A stretch of 64,000 nt of DNA from Dermanyssus gallinae (GCA_003439945.1 QVRM01001409.1:2501-66500); one strand, 5' to 3'. Positions 1 to 11,821 are shown, counted from the first letter of the stretch. The notes: a model not told the origin generated them from the sequence alone. Made by a program: numbers and translations.

Positions 1-251
1 ATTGATGTAGACCTTAGAGCCGACTCTAATATGAAAGGTGGGCTTAAGCAATAATCATCATAAAAAAAATCATTATGGCAGCGGCATTATTCGCTCCTGC
101 CTTTAGCTTCAAACTACGACGACTGATTGTTTGATTGTTCGTAACACACGTAATTCCAGATAGTTAATCGTCAGATAAACAAAAAGAGATCTGTCAATGG
201 CGCAGCACCACGCTGCAACAACCTTACGTCATTGGCTTTCTGCGCTCATTT

Positions 252-1020
252 TATTGCTGGTGGTGGTGGTGGTGGTGGTAATGATGGTAGTGGTGGCGAT
301 AATGGTGGCGGTTTCGTTCTCGTCAACGTTTTCCTTTCACCATTTATTCTTGCTCTTAATAGCGGTGTCGTTTCTTCGCGATTATCGCAAAACATAAACA
401 ACAACACCAATTGTGAACGGCCGGCCAACGATCCGACCGGGGGCAGAATCCGCACAGATTTCGCCTCTTTTCGGTGCCTCCCTTATGGAATTGTTCGAAC
501 GCCGCCTGGGGCAAGCCGCGGTCGTTTTCATTTCGTTATTTAAGCGGCGCTAACGCTATCGCCAGGTTTGTCGATGCTGTAGTAGTAGTAGTTGCTGTAG
601 TAGTAGATGCTGTAGTTGTTGTTGTTATTGCTGTTGTTGTTGTTGTTATTGCTGTTGTTGTTGTTCTTGTTGCTGTTGTTGCTGTTGCTGAGGTTATGGT
701 TGTTGTTATTTGCGTAGCGGACGTTTTCGTGGTGCACAGCATAGACGCGCGGTCCTTGCCAGTAACCAGTAAACTTCCGAACCGGTGATATGGTCACTGG
801 TAAGAGGTCCGCTATCTTTTTGAAAAGTAGCGCAATGACTCGCCCGTCCGTCCGTCGGCCCGCCTGGTGGACCCGCCAAAACTTGACTGGCCATTTTGCT
901 TTGGCTTCTTGTCCATTCGGAATTGGATACACAAGTAACTCAAACGCAACGAAATTCTTCTCGGTGTCGATAGCTCGTTGTTGTTGTTGCTGTTGTTGTC
1001 GTCCTCCTTCTCCTCCTCCT
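252..1020. repeat. trinucleotide-rich low-complexity region
   Basis: Three trinucleotide tracts lie here: GGT repeats at about 254-310, mixed GTA/GTT/GCT repeats at about 577-697, and GTT followed by CCT at about 977-1019. Every long open frame across this stretch, on both strands, is produced by these repeats (runs of Val, Asn, Thr or Ser), so none is called as a gene. The bases between the tracts (311-576 and 698-976) are mixed sequence without a recognisable feature. From 1021 to about 1660 I also see nothing. Confidence 0.85.
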
Positions 1021-1659
1021 GAACGTCAACAACAACAAACAATCCCCCAGCAATCCAACGAGGCCGACCGGTAGCCGATGATATCGCATCGAGCTCCGTT
1101 CATACCGACACGTACACATCTGCGTAGCATCGTAGATCAATACGTAGATCAGTTACGCGTTGCTCGACGCTGATCCCCGTTGGCCGAGCATAGGCCATCA
1201 TCGGTTGACGTGCCGCCCGTGCCTACCCCTTCCCATCCCACTTCTCCAGTATTACCAGTCATCAAGACAGATTGCAGACACGGGCGATAGCCTTTTCTGC
1301 AAAATTACCTGAATAGTTATAATTGTTTGGCTGTATGTAATAATGGAAATTTCAAGCTCAATGAAGAATGATTGAACTTAAATAAATTTGCCGTCCGGAG
1401 AAGACGGTCCCATAAAAAAATAAACAGCGGCTGGTCGGCTTGCGTTAACTTGAAGGTTCGTTAACATCAACCGACAAACGAGCTAAAACTTGGTAGTCAA
1501 ACCGTGAAACGACGTTAAGAAACGACCCTAATGCCGGCGAAGCGGTGAGCCGCGGAGGCGCGTCATGGCACAACTGATGATCAACCATTAAACAAGTTTA
1601 CAACCAATACACGCATTCGATTGCGTAGTGGCATACGCAGACTCGGTGCACAATGTTCC

Positions 1660-1729
1660 ATATATATATAAATTTAAAATATAAATATATATATATATAT
1701 ATGCATAATATATATAATATATATAAATA

Positions 1730-1792
<63 letters not shown>
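1660..1792. repeat. (AT)n microsatellite, about 130 bp
   Basis: An interrupted AT/TA repeat. It directly follows the 3' end of the minus-strand family U LINE fragment at 1793-2010, whose last bases carry an AATAAA-type signal. The tract may therefore be the expanded tail of that element. Confidence 0.9.
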
Positions 1793-1795
<3 letters not shown>

Positions 1796-2010
1796 AAAGA
1801 AAGAGAGAAGGAATGCCTTCGTGATTTCTTTATTTATCAATTCATATAACAATATTGCGTAAGTGAACGTGTTAATTTTTGCCTAGTACAGCCCTGGTCT
1901 GCACCATTCGTCCAGCGATTCCAAAATTGAAATCGCGTTGCCCCGCTGGACATCAATGGAAAGTTTCTGGCGTAAGTGATTCTTATGAAGGCATCCACAC
2001 GTAAGTGAAA
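1793..2010 (-). mobile_element. 3' end of a family U (RLE-type) non-LTR retrotransposon
   Basis: Read on the minus strand, the stretch from about 1986 to 1885 encodes LRQKLSIDVQRGNAISIL and then a stop. The same C-terminal block (QRLSLIIQRGNATAVLG and similar) closes the family U copies at 28.1 kb and 57.0 kb. It is the extreme C-terminus of the polymerase polyprotein, after the endonuclease. The 3' UTR that follows is about 90 bp, contains AATAAA, and abuts (AT)n. The copy is strongly 5'-truncated and non-coding. Assignment rests on protein similarity to the other copies in this window. Confidence 0.7.
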
Positions 2011-2052
2011 AATTAAATCTGCTCGCTAAGTGTTTAAATTGTATGGCAATCG

Positions 2053-2072
2053 CCCCCCCCCCCCCCCCCCCC
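2053..2072. repeat. poly(C) homopolymer, about 20 bp
   Basis: An uninterrupted run of C on the plus strand, just upstream of the family U fragment in that element's sense direction. Homopolymer G/C runs of this length are uncommon. The true length is hard to sequence. Confidence 0.9.
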
Positions 2073-2465
2073 GACACGATCACAAATCATGCACAAAGAC
2101 ATCGACTGAACTTCGTCTGATTAAATTCAGGATTTATCCCGACCTCCATAGAGCTTGCTTAACACTGGGGAACTTTTTAAAGTTAGGACCGTCTGACAGA
2201 ACGACCCTCTCTCTCTCTAGATACATTTGAGCTTGACTGAAAATCTTACTGTATCGTAATGTAAGGCCGCGCCGTAGTGCCGCATGCCGGTTTTGTCACT
2301 AAGCCATCGCAGACTCTTGGTTCTACCGCGGCTACACTAGCGATAAAAATTGTAGCCAGCGGCCATTTCGCAACGCATCGTCACGGTCAAGGCAAGCGTG
2401 CATGCATATTGTTGTGCGCGCGTATACTATATTAAGCACAGGGGCATACTAACGCGTAATAACAG

Positions 2466-2468
<3 letters not shown>

Positions 2469-2507
<39 letters not shown>

Positions 2508-2524
2508 ATAATATATATATATAC
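2469..2524. repeat. (AT)n microsatellite
   Basis: About 55 bp of AT repeat, interrupted by TAT steps, ending in an A-rich stretch. No adjacent coding fragment is recognisable. Confidence 0.9.
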
Positions 2525-4700
2525 TAAAAAAAAGCACATAAAGGGCCATATTTGCTGTTTGCCAGTGCTTTTGTCGTTGGCTAGAATTAGCCGAGCTTTA
2601 GTACAAATCCAATGGGAGTTTTCGTACTAGCGCTGCTGTTTACGGGACGACATTGTAACGGATTATTTTTCCGTTAATTTACGACAGGCCTTCCAGAGGA
2701 AATACACGATAGCGAAGGCACAACCAGTTGCTAAACGACGCAGAAATACAACGTGCGAGATCCAGGCTATGCGTGTTTGGGGATAGGCCGAAATCAGACA
2801 GAAACGGCCACTAAGTAAATTGCAGTGCATGCAGCCAACAGTGCAGTCAACAAATGGTAGTAGAGTTACAGGTCAGCAGCAGCGCGATTTCATCTGTGTA
2901 CATACATATTAAATGTATGTACATACATATTAAATGTATAGCATTCGGTGCTTGCAAACAATGCCAGAGATTGCATGATCAGAAGTCAACGTTTATATTG
3001 TATCCCATCTTACTATAACATACAATTTACTTATCACGGCATGTTGTGTTTACGATAAACCGAGTATCGGAAGTAAGTTATTATCAAGTGACAAAACCCT
3101 CACTACTTAATATTAGATAGATAATCGCATATGCCGAACCACGTAGGAAAACAAAGCTAGCTAGATCAGTACTGGTTCTATCTGTATTAAAACGTTGTAT
3201 GACGTCAAATGCATCTAACGTGTTACTATAATACAGTGCGTTTGGCTTTATTGCAAAAAACTTAGAAAAAATCAAAGCCATGCACTTATGTGCACTAGCA
3301 GAGGAAAGTACCGCAATTTGATAAAGGTCTATTATAAGCGTCTGGCGGCGTATAATTTTGGTGAAATATATGATTCTGTTTTTAATTATAGACCGTCATC
3401 CTCCCCTCTACGGGCTTGGAATCGCCGTATGGCATATCGTTAATCCAAAGGCCACACAAGTTAAGATATCTAGGGTTTTCCCAACAGTCATTGTGGCAGC
3501 ATGACCCCTGAATATCAGCGGTATATGCTTTATCATATTTTCTTAATAAGCGCTAACTTGCCTGTCATCAAAAAGTATATATATATATATTCCATAGCTA
3601 CGACCCCTCAATTGCGAATACTTCTTTGTATCTGGAATATTTAAGCCCTAGACGATGCGACTCGTGTCGTTCCAGTACTACAATTCTGATTTGTTGATTT
3701 ATTTAGATGTTTACATAAATTATTAATACTTAACGGTCAGATCCATTACAACACTGAATAGTGTATTATTGGCCTGCCTACCTATCCTCTCACCAAAGCA
3801 CACCTAAGCGTCTTATTCTCCGCTGCGTTCATGTGGTGACCTCACCCTCATTATGCCTATTAAGCCAAGGCAGCAGGCGTCCCAGACGGTACTCCCAGGT
3901 TGCTAAGGCTCGGGGCATTAACCGTCTAGCCCGGGGTTAGTGAGCAGCACACTTTTCCCGTATATAATAGTAGCCTTAACAGCCCTCGAATGGGCCACGA
4001 CAAAATGACAATATGATTTCGTTGCCACTTAACCGATATCGTATGCCTTGCCTCCCGCGCCAACAAAAGTGACCTCGGGAATGTTACTATTGAGAGTTTA
4101 CACCGTCTTACCAACTTTCAAGTGGGCGCGTGAAGGTCCCCGCAGCACGCGGAAGTCGCGCGCCAGCAGACCACGCCGGAAAGAGAGTCATAGTTACTCC
4201 CGTACTTGTTAATGGTACGACGTCAAAACCACAGAAAGACTTTCCGTCGCCGAAGTAGTAGACTAGACCACCGGCTTTCTTGCCTGGCCATTTGCGCTTC
4301 CTATTTTCGTTTCCGTTAGTTTGCAGCTTAAGACTTCTAACTGACCATGAGTAGTCACACAGTCATTCACATAAGATTTTTAAATGTGTGCGTGTGTCAG
4401 TGATCCTCCTTGTAACGACCGAAAATAAGTTACCTCAACTGCCGTAACGGGAGTGACTTTTCAGGGGAAACAGCGAGAATGTACTATAGCTAGGCTGGGT
4501 GGAGACATAGAGTTTTTGCCGAGGAAGCAGGAAACGTAAGCCGCCTTGTGACTGCTGGCATCATAAGTCAAAACCGCCGGCAAGTAACGATGATGCTCGT
4601 TTTTTGAGAACTTAGAACCTTTAAGGTACGGGCGTCCTAGTGTCCCCGAAAAGAGATGAGCCTCACACATCTTTCCTCTTTATATGCACCTGCTCTCATC
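2525..4700. other. no gene seen; one 21-bp tandem duplication
   Basis: About 2.2 kb without a recognisable coding region or transposon. A perfect 21-bp unit (GTACATACATATTAAATGTA plus T) is present twice in tandem at 2898-2939. A short (TA)n lies at about 3575-3590. Open frames here are short and without known motifs. Confidence 0.6.
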
Positions 4701-4707
4701 ACACTTC

Positions 4708-4731
4708 CACTCTCTCTCTCTCTAAATAAAG

Positions 4732-4767
<36 letters not shown>

Positions 4768-4771
4768 TGAG
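4708..4771. repeat. compound palindromic microsatellite (CT)n-(TA)n-(GA)n
   Basis: A CT run at about 4711-4724, a short AT-rich spacer, a TA run, then a GA/AG run to 4769. The CT and AG arms are complementary and the TA core is self-complementary, so the tract can fold into a long hairpin. It lies at the 3' end of the minus-strand family U copy at 4772-5310. Confidence 0.85.
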
Positions 4772-5310
4772 ACGGCCTGCTGAATATCTAATGATAGACG
4801 TTGCAGTAAATACACTCTCGCCCTCTTATATCCTGTAACAAGCGTCAATATTCTCCCGACATTGTTGGGCAATTTCTTTGTAAGCAACTTGACCCCCTCC
4901 CCCAACGTCTCGAACGCAAGGGATGAGAACATGCATGGATGACCGACGCTTGAATACTTTCTGCACTTGACTGCTTCCGCTAGGGGTACGGCGTGTTCAG
5001 GGCGCACTGTGCTCGTACCGACCCTTGAAGGGCCTAAGGGTCGGTTATGTTCGCATCCCACCACAGCAATTGGGCTCAAACGAAGAGGGTCAGAGTTATA
5101 CCATCAGGTCTCTCCCCATCGTTCCCCCTCTGACTAAAACAGGAGGCCTCAAAACGCATGGGTAGCCTGTATTGTAGGCCTCTGCTAAATGTCTCGTTTA
5201 AGTCCAAGTAGTGTGGGATGCTGTCTGAACTCTGGGGACAGAAGAATCCATGGTAACCTAGAAAGTTAACCTTGTCATCGCATCTGCACAACTGAGAGGA
5301 ACTAGCTCTG
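4772..5310 (-). mobile_element. family U LINE fragment (RLE endonuclease and C-terminus)
   Basis: Minus-strand frames give, in order, a zinc-ligand-like segment (MCRCDDKVNFLGYHGF, compare CGEKVSPLGHHGLSC in the 28 kb copy), the endonuclease signature RPDGITLTLF, and the block KCRKYSSVGHPCMFSSLAFE with the C-terminal LLQRLSLDIQQ. The RPD...K layout fits a restriction-like endonuclease placed C-terminal to the reverse transcriptase. Reading shifts frame at about 5080, so the copy is inactive. It is only the last 540 bp of an element and is followed by a palindromic microsatellite. Confidence 0.75.
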
Positions 5311-5324
5311 CTCTCAACCTAACC

Positions 5325-6993
5325 CTACTAATATTCTTGTAGATTCGTCGTTCAGAAGAGTACCCAGCTAAGGGCTTGGGAAGGCGTACAGTCATGTCCT
5401 TACCACGCGCGGTAAAGATGGGGCCGAGAGTCCCCAATGCAATGAGTACAAAGTTGTTTCCTTTTTGACAGCTCGAGATACTTTCCTACTTCTTTAGAGT
5501 CCGCGCGTTCTGCGACTTATCCCGATTCAACTGCGCTGTGGTGCAGATACGGCAAGATTGCCGTGTATGAAACGGTTACATCCCATAGGCGGAATGGTTA
5601 TCCCGTCAGGTCGCAGCTCACTGCTGCCATAAAGACATTTCGGCTTGGGCGTGGATGGTATCCCTGCTTTTTTAAGAGCTCGTCTTACAATGGCGTTGAG
5701 TTCCGCGAGCCTTGTAAGTCTGCCGGGACTTTTTAGACAGTTTAGCGGTCGTAGACCGTCAGAGTCAACAGGTTGGCCGCATGACAGACATGAGAAAGGC
5801 TGGCAGACAAAGGCACCTATCCTAAGGGCTGACACCACGCGGAAGGGGTAGGGGTCCAGCATGGTGCCAAGCTGGTGGGAGGGCAGCGCTTGGAGCCAAC
5901 CCCCGCTGAAGGAATGTTGAGTCGCTAAAAAACGGCACTTTCTTGTTGATGTAAAGTCATCCATAATATCCCTTGATAAATTCTTACTTTACTTGATTGA
6001 GAAAATGTTGGCTCACGTGCTCCTTTAAGGGGCAGGACTCAAGTTGGCTCCTCATCGTCGTATCTGCCAACATAGTATTTTTTAAAAACTATTTTGCATT
6101 TTCACTAGCAAGTGATTCCGCTAGGGAGCCAAATTGATTCAATGATGCAGCATAGCACACTGCGGCGAGGTTTGTAGCCTTTATATTGCCAAGAGCTCCG
6201 AAGGCTATTGGAAGGCTCGTCCTTTTCCATACGCTTCCATCTGAACTAATGTTCAATGCCACACCCAAAATAAACCTAGTAGTCCCGTCACAAGCAGCAA
6301 AGCCTTTGGTATACGTGAAGGTCGGGAATGCTCGCAACATATAGTAAAATATTGGTGAAGACTGTGCCTCCACAGACAAGGGGCTGCCTGTGGATGCATA
6401 GTCGTCAAACATGGGCGGGCTTCTACAAGCGCTTCTCGTTTTGCACGAAGAACCCGTGGGATTATTTCACACATAACGGGAGCACCCAGAACATCTCTAA
6501 ACCGGTTCTGGACTCAATGGTTAAATCTGTAGTCCAGGCAAGTATTGACGGACTTCTGTGGCCCTGTCACATCGATAAGAGTCCTGGAGCCTTCCTTTGT
6601 ACTTCATCAAACATTTTGTTTCTTCTAATTATATTAAACGCATTTCGAAAGTTATGCGTATATGCACGGTGTTTTTTTCTTCTCCTCTTATGGCAACCCC
6701 ACCTTGATAAAGAGAGACTGCTGTGACAATGGTATTTTTATTCAAGGCCATGGCAATCCGAGAAGCCATTCTTTGTAAGACCAGTCCGCACGCAATGGGT
6801 CTAAATGAGTTATCCATTGCGTGCGGACTGGTCGTGCGGAGTTATTTTTGTAGAGACGGTTAGGCTTGCGCCATAAGCATCGTAGATCGAGTATTGTAGC
6901 CACAAAGGTACTCAGTTCGTTCAGTAGACGTTCTGAAGAGGAAATCGTCTGATCAAGCATGTCACGCAGATGACGAGAACGCAGACCATCCAA
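5325..6993 (-). mobile_element. family U LINE, longer 5'-truncated copy, second subfamily
   Basis: On the minus strand this copy shows a thumb/linker region at about 6410-6090 (LPIAFGALGNIKATNLAAVC), then from 5964 to 5527 a continuous frame with SGGWLQALPSHQLGTMLDP, a Cys/His segment (CLSCGQPVDSDGLRPLNC), and the endonuclease core RPDGITIPPMG. After 5527 it continues in other frames (KVSRAVKKETT and beyond). Its sequence differs from the neighbouring copy at 4.8-5.3 kb, so two subfamilies are present. Several frameshifts make it a pseudogene. The reverse transcriptase palm is missing. Confidence 0.75.
6779..6833. repeat. perfect 20-bp inverted repeat, 15-bp spacer
   Basis: GACCAGTCCGCACGCAATGG at 6779-6798 is followed by a 15-bp spacer and by its exact reverse complement at 6814-6833. 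The hairpin lies in the upstream part of the minus-strand family U copy. A perfect GC-rich 20-bp stem is not expected by chance in a decayed element. Confidence 0.95.
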
Positions 6994-7059
6994 ACCGGCT
7001 CCACTTGTGAATAAAAAAATTTAACGGCCTTATGGACCTGAAGTACCTCAATCTTATCA

Positions 7060-7620
7060 AGGTTTAAGGCGACCGGTTGTTAGAGCAGCTCTAAGTACTC
7101 TCCATGCGTTCTCTGCACCACAGGCGCACCCGATGACGCGGCGCACACCGTAGAGGACTGCGAGGCCCTTGCGGCCTACCGCACGGGCTCCTCCTATGTC
7201 CACAAAGGTAGCCCGACTACGACCATCGTGGCCAACATGCTCAAGTCGACAACGGACTGTCACGCTGGGATCCTACACCTAGACGGGCTTATGCGTGAAA
7301 AATTTAGCCAGGAAGATCGCCGTAGACTGCAATTCAACACTAGGCCTCTAGTGTCCACTTCCGCGCAGGACCCACTCCCTGCTCGGGACATACTCGTAGA
7401 CTAAGAAGAGGGTCGCAGCATGGGCCTCCCCTCTCCTGGTCTCGAGGTAATGGTTCACACTTTTGAACCAGGAGAGGGTGGGAGAGGTGGTTTTTAGTGG
7501 GTAGCACGCGCGGATTGGAGCGAGTATCATACTCTCCCCCGGCGATTAGTCCCACACTACCCTCCATTAACATCAGAAAGTGTGCGTAAAGCATTTTCCA
7601 CCTCTACAACAACAAAAAAG
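7060..7620 (+). mobile_element. R1-clade LINE (R1-beta), 3' end of ORF2 plus 3' UTR
   Basis: Plus-strand translation from about 7117 gives CTTGAPDDAAHTVEDCEALA, the Cys-His C-terminal block typical of R1-clade ORF2, then IVANMLKSTTDCHAGILHLD and GLMREKFSQEDRRR. A 3' UTR of about 230 bp follows and ends in TGTGCGTAAAGCATTTTCC and an A-rich tail near 7618. The same C-terminal block and the same 3' UTR recur inverted at 27.1-27.6 kb. The copy is 5'-truncated. Confidence 0.8.
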
Positions 7621-8590
7621 CTTTAAGACTCTTGGCTACTAGGTGGGGAACATAGGTGTCTGGTCCGCAGTCTGGACTCTGTGTGCGCATCGTATGCTGA
7701 GATTACGTCTGAGAGCATCATATGCAAAACTAATTTTACCCTCTGCTAATTTCATCTCTGCTTGGCGTATACAATTTTTATCTCAATTTACGTAACGTAT
7801 CTTATCGATTGTACTGAGTGCAGTCGAGTCGGCGACACCTTGACGAGTCTTGAGATCTATTTCGGCTACATTTTTCCTAATTATTTTTGTCAGCCTCATT
7901 TTTTTTATCTTTTCGACGAGTTATAGCAAACAATAGCGACGGAAGCATCATGAAATAGTTCCAGTTTTTTAGATCAAGCTTCGAGTTAAACTTGCTCAAT
8001 GCTGTGGTGAATGCCGCGGCGCAGCATTCTCTTGCTATGCGAGGTTTAACTCTGGCAAGTCTTAAATTTCTGCGGGCACCTGTCAGAATCCGTACTAACG
8101 AAGTCGGATCAGATTAAAGGTCAGGGTCTGAGGTAGAGGGTATGAGATTCTCCGGTCCTGGATTAGTAGTTATGGGTAGACTTCGAGGAGGAATCGGGGA
8201 GTGGAGGCGTGTGATGTGGGCTTTCAGTCCGTTAGAGGCTCTTACATCACGATCACACTGCGTGCACACATATAGAATCTGAAAGAGGGGAGAAACAGTT
8301 GTTTGGTCGTTATCGGGGGATTCCCTGGGTTAGTTAACTTATAGTTTAGTAGAACTGGGATCAGCAGCTCTATGAAGTGTTGGGAGCTCTGGACCTTCAG
8401 TACAGTCTACAACAGCCTTCCCACGCAGCAAGCTGCCAGATGCATCGGCGGTCTTTGCACTTTTTGCCTTGTGGGACGGTCGCTAAACTGTTCAAATTGT
8501 GTATAATGAATGAATTGTGAAGTAATTATGTACCATCTTGAAATTATTATGGTTTATTAACATCCAGGTTGGGTAAAATTATAAACACAT
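7621..8590. other. no gene seen
   Basis: About 1 kb of unique-looking sequence with only short open frames. No repeat, transposon motif or RNA gene is recognisable to me. Confidence 0.5.
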
Positions 8591-8599
8591 ACATCAGAC

Positions 8600-9260
8600 A
8601 AAACTAATGCTTCCTTCACGTCATTGGGTCTTCTCTCATCTTGCTAGTTCAGCTATTGATTGAACTGCAGGACATGCTGCGGCGTGGTATTTATCGCACT
8701 GGCCAGAGCACTTCGTGCACCTGCAACACTCCTGAGGATCGTAGAATTCTTCCGTGATGCATAACACGTAATGGAACCCGTGGGCTGCAAACGCCGTAGT
8801 TAAATATCTGCCCTTATATACGGCTGCTCGCCAGGCCGTGCTTATCATCGCAACCGTAGTATTTATTTCTAAATTGATCCCCTTTAATTTTTCCGTCCAC
8901 TTTAAAGTATAAGCCTCAAAAGCTTTCGTCCTAGGTAAACCCCATCAAAGTTGTAGTTGCTGTGTCATTAAACTCCCCTCTCTAAGATATGAACTATTCT
9001 ATTCCTACAAGAATTGGCTAACCCCAAAACCCGTTTCATAACGAAAAATCTGGCCATATCTAGCAACTGCAGTTCTGCTTCTCCCAATTTGTCCCATATA
9101 AGTGATATACCGAATGTTGCTATTGGTTCTATTCTAATTTTGAAAAGAGCGGAGGCGGTACGTATTGACAACATTTGCGGGCTCTTAATGGCTGCTGCCG
9201 CTTGGATTGCTTTTCCCACTCTGCGTCTTTTGTCAATTTGTGCTAAGCCATATCAATCTC
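8600..9260 (-). mobile_element. LINE ORF2 C-terminus (thumb and Cys-rich tail)
   Basis: Minus strand, 9219-8968: ALFKIRIEPIATFGISLIWD, then ARFFVMKRVLGLANSCRNRI, matching the post-RT region of families D and E (LKVSSVASYGINVIWEH and TFLKRVLGL at 42 kb). From 8848 to 8636 a second frame gives TAFAAHGFHYVLCITEE and a Cys/His-rich tail (CCRCTKCSGQCDKYHAAAC). This is the C-terminal zinc-binding segment seen in the same place at 41.6 kb. A frameshift separates the two parts. The gag-like region at 9.64-10.92 kb on the same strand may be the ORF1 of the same element, with most of ORF2 deleted. Confidence 0.75.
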
Positions 9261-9639
9261 GTCCGTATAATCAATTAGTCGTTCCTACCATCTTGAAATG
9301 CAATGTTATTGCGAAATAAACAATCTGTATGTATTGTTCAACCTACAACAGCCTTCATAAAAGCAATAACAATCTCAGACTCAGTATAATAGCACGCTTC
9401 TGATGATTGGCTTCTCGTTGAGCCATGTTAAGAGCATGGGTTTCATCTTCTTTCAGATTCTTAAGATTGCAGTGACGATATGCGAAGAATTATTTGACGA
9501 ACTCTACAGAGTATAAATATAATAAAAAGTATTTGTCTGTACTTTTGCAGGCATTCTCTGCGAGATCTGTTTTGGTTTCAGCAGCCTGTTTTTCGGTGCA
9601 GCGGGGAGCGGGAGATTACAGAGTACTGTCTTGCCATCT

Positions 9640-10920
9640 TTGTGCGATGCCTGCTTGAGCTATTGTGCGGTTGGTCGGGCCACATCCGCACAAGAAGTCT
9701 GTTGTTCGACAGACTCAGAGCTACCATTGTGTGGCTCCTTTATGGGTCCTTTCAGAGATGAAAAATCATCTGATAAAAGAATATGCGCAGAATGTTGTGC
9801 AGAGTTTGACTCGTTTGGCTTCTCTATGTATTTTCCTAATTCCACAGATTTTGTCATTGGATCCGTGGGTACCTCCGAAGTTGACGAAACAAGCCTTGTT
9901 TTGACATTCTCACATTTCGTGTCCGGCGCAACCGCATTTCACACAGAAGGGATCATTACGTTTTTACACTCTGAGGCTTTGTGTCCATACTTATTATATC
10001 GTAAACTTTTGGCGGGAACCCTGCGCACAATGTGATCTTGAAGTTCTCACCGGTCATAGGCTCCCCCGAGACAGACATGGTGTCAAAACTGGGTCGAACT
10101 CTGGCAAAATGTTTGCAGGCTTTTGTTGCGTTCCCGTCATGACCCCGTGTCACGATGGCATATACTTCTCGTTAGACTCCTTGTCCTTTAAGGCAGTTTT
10201 ATATCATCATCGATGAACTGGGAGTTAACTTCAGAGATTCGACCCCAAAGGCCAGATATATCTGGGCATTGCCGTAAACTCACACTACACACTTTGTCCA
10301 GCCTTTTCGTCGTTACCATCTGGTTTGGGTGCTTTAGGCGAATCGCCAATTTCCCTTGCGCCGCAATTCGGGCACCCATCAAAGACTCACTAAGCTATAC
10401 ATACGGCTATCTTCAAAACACAAAGATATCTTAGTGCTTTAAGAATATCTGGGCAGAGGAACAATAGTTCTGGCTGGGTTTTCGTAGGAGTAGCCTTTCG
10501 TGCACTCTGAATAACCGTAGACATAGTCTCCTTAGCTACTTCCATAACGGCTGTTTTTACTGCCTTCTCTTGACGAGTTAGAACTTGGCTCCATTCCTCG
10601 TCATCTCCAGTACAATGAAACGTACCGCCAATTGTTTTAGACGGTTCATCGTCACGCTTGCTCTCTTGCTCATTGTTTTTTGCCCTCGCCATCCTCTCCG
10701 ATGGCCTGGCTTCTCGACGCAGACGCTCTCTTACTGTTGCCGTCTCCCTCGTCGACCTGTGACACTTTCTAGTGCAGTTGTGATTCTCACCTACTTGTCT
10801 GCACACAGGTGATGACACGCGGAATGACTGCGGCGAATAATCGGTACCGCTCATATAGGTAACGGGCGACCCTTGGCGAGGCGTATATGAAGACACCGGG
10901 CGTCCGTCGTTAGTTACCAA
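9640..10920 (-). pseudogene. gag-like ORF1 of a LINE (CCHC knuckles, degraded)
   Basis: On the minus strand a polar, Lys/Glu-rich N-terminal part (10920-10390) is followed by a gag-type core (10382-9956). Around 9990-9830, across frame changes, there are zinc-knuckle-like segments (YGHKASEC; DPFC-VKCGCAGHEM; FGGTHGSNDKIC). RNA-binding ORF1 proteins of non-LTR elements have this organisation. At least three frame changes and stops break it. The 9260-9640 gap to the ORF2 C-terminus suggests an internal deletion. The plus-strand open frames at the same place are antisense shadows. Confidence 0.6.
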
Positions 10921-11652
10921 GCAGACAGCTGGAGATAATTAATGCATATCCCAAGCGTGATATATCGTGGTTGCGTGGGCAGCTTTACTTACTACAAGAT
11001 CTTCGTGGCAATCCACTTGTTCACCTTTTGAAGACGTCTCCACGATGACTGTTCTCTAATTCACACGCCGAGTTGCTATCAGTGAATCGAGAAACTCCTT
11101 GTGGACATTTCACACGGACTACAACACTGTATTTTCATGAAAATCACAAACTTTTCGGCACCTCGATCCGAACGTGACTACTCCCGGTAACCTAGCGGAC
11201 ATACGACTTATTATTATTACGGCTTTTGTCATATCGAGGGGCCTACTTTAATATAGGTAGGTAGGATTCGGACTGGCGTCCGAACAAAATTATAACAAAC
11301 ATGCTAATAGTATTAAGGTGTGTGCGGATACACTTGATAGAGGGCATCCTCGCGGCTTCTAAGAAACATCTGCACATCGTCTTGGAAAGTATCACGGAAT
11401 CGTTAGACTTTTGATATATGCTAGAATCAATTCCGTTTACCGTAGGCGATAAGGGAACTGGCTTCAAGTAGAGAATTATTGAAATTTCCGACAGCTCACC
11501 AGACAAATAGGTGGACTACTGAGAACAGAAATGGAATTAAACTAGCGTGGTCAGTTGCTTACGCGTCATGTACTCGTATTTCAGCAAAGGTCTAATAACG
11601 AACTGGACAGGCGAACGAGAAGCATCGCTAAGCGTGTTCACAGCAGTCGAGT
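10921..11652. other. no gene seen
   Basis: Unique-looking sequence between the gag-like pseudogene and the Ty3/gypsy element. Only short frames, with no recognisable motif. Confidence 0.5.
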
Positions 11653-11657
11653 GCTGG

Positions 11658-11806
11658 TGTTAACGAGAATATTATTCATTTACAACTGACTGTTGAACTT
11701 TATTTGAAACGCGTCGGCAGGCTCGCAGCTCGGATGCCCCGCCGAGTGTGGTACGTTATGGAATCGCGCCAAATCCGGTGCGTTCGTTAAGTCTGATGTT
11801 AGGACA
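11658..11806 (-). repeat. 3' LTR of the Ty3/gypsy element
   Basis: In the element's sense it begins TGTCCTAACATCAG and ends CTCGTTAACA. It aligns with 14011-14149 over most of its length, with scattered substitutions, for example in the segments GTTGAAYTTTATTTGAA and AGTGTGGTACGTT. The divergence between the LTRs shows that the insertion is old. Confidence 0.85.
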
Positions 11807-11821
11807 TCTCCCTTCTTTTAC
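11807..11821 (-). promoter_or_regulatory. polypurine tract (plus-strand primer site)
   Basis: Minus-strand AAAGAAGGGAGA lies directly upstream of the 3' LTR start TGTCC, as expected for the priming site of plus-strand DNA synthesis. Confidence 0.7.

Noticed and set aside
254..1020. Open frames on both strands with Val, Asn, Thr or Ser runs
   Set aside because: They follow the GGT/GTT/GTA repeats and exist in several frames at once. No non-repetitive domain or start context supports translation.
9631..10035. Plus-strand 134-codon frame with many Cys
   Set aside because: Antisense to the gag-like zinc-knuckle region. The Cys/His spacing makes sense only on the minus strand.
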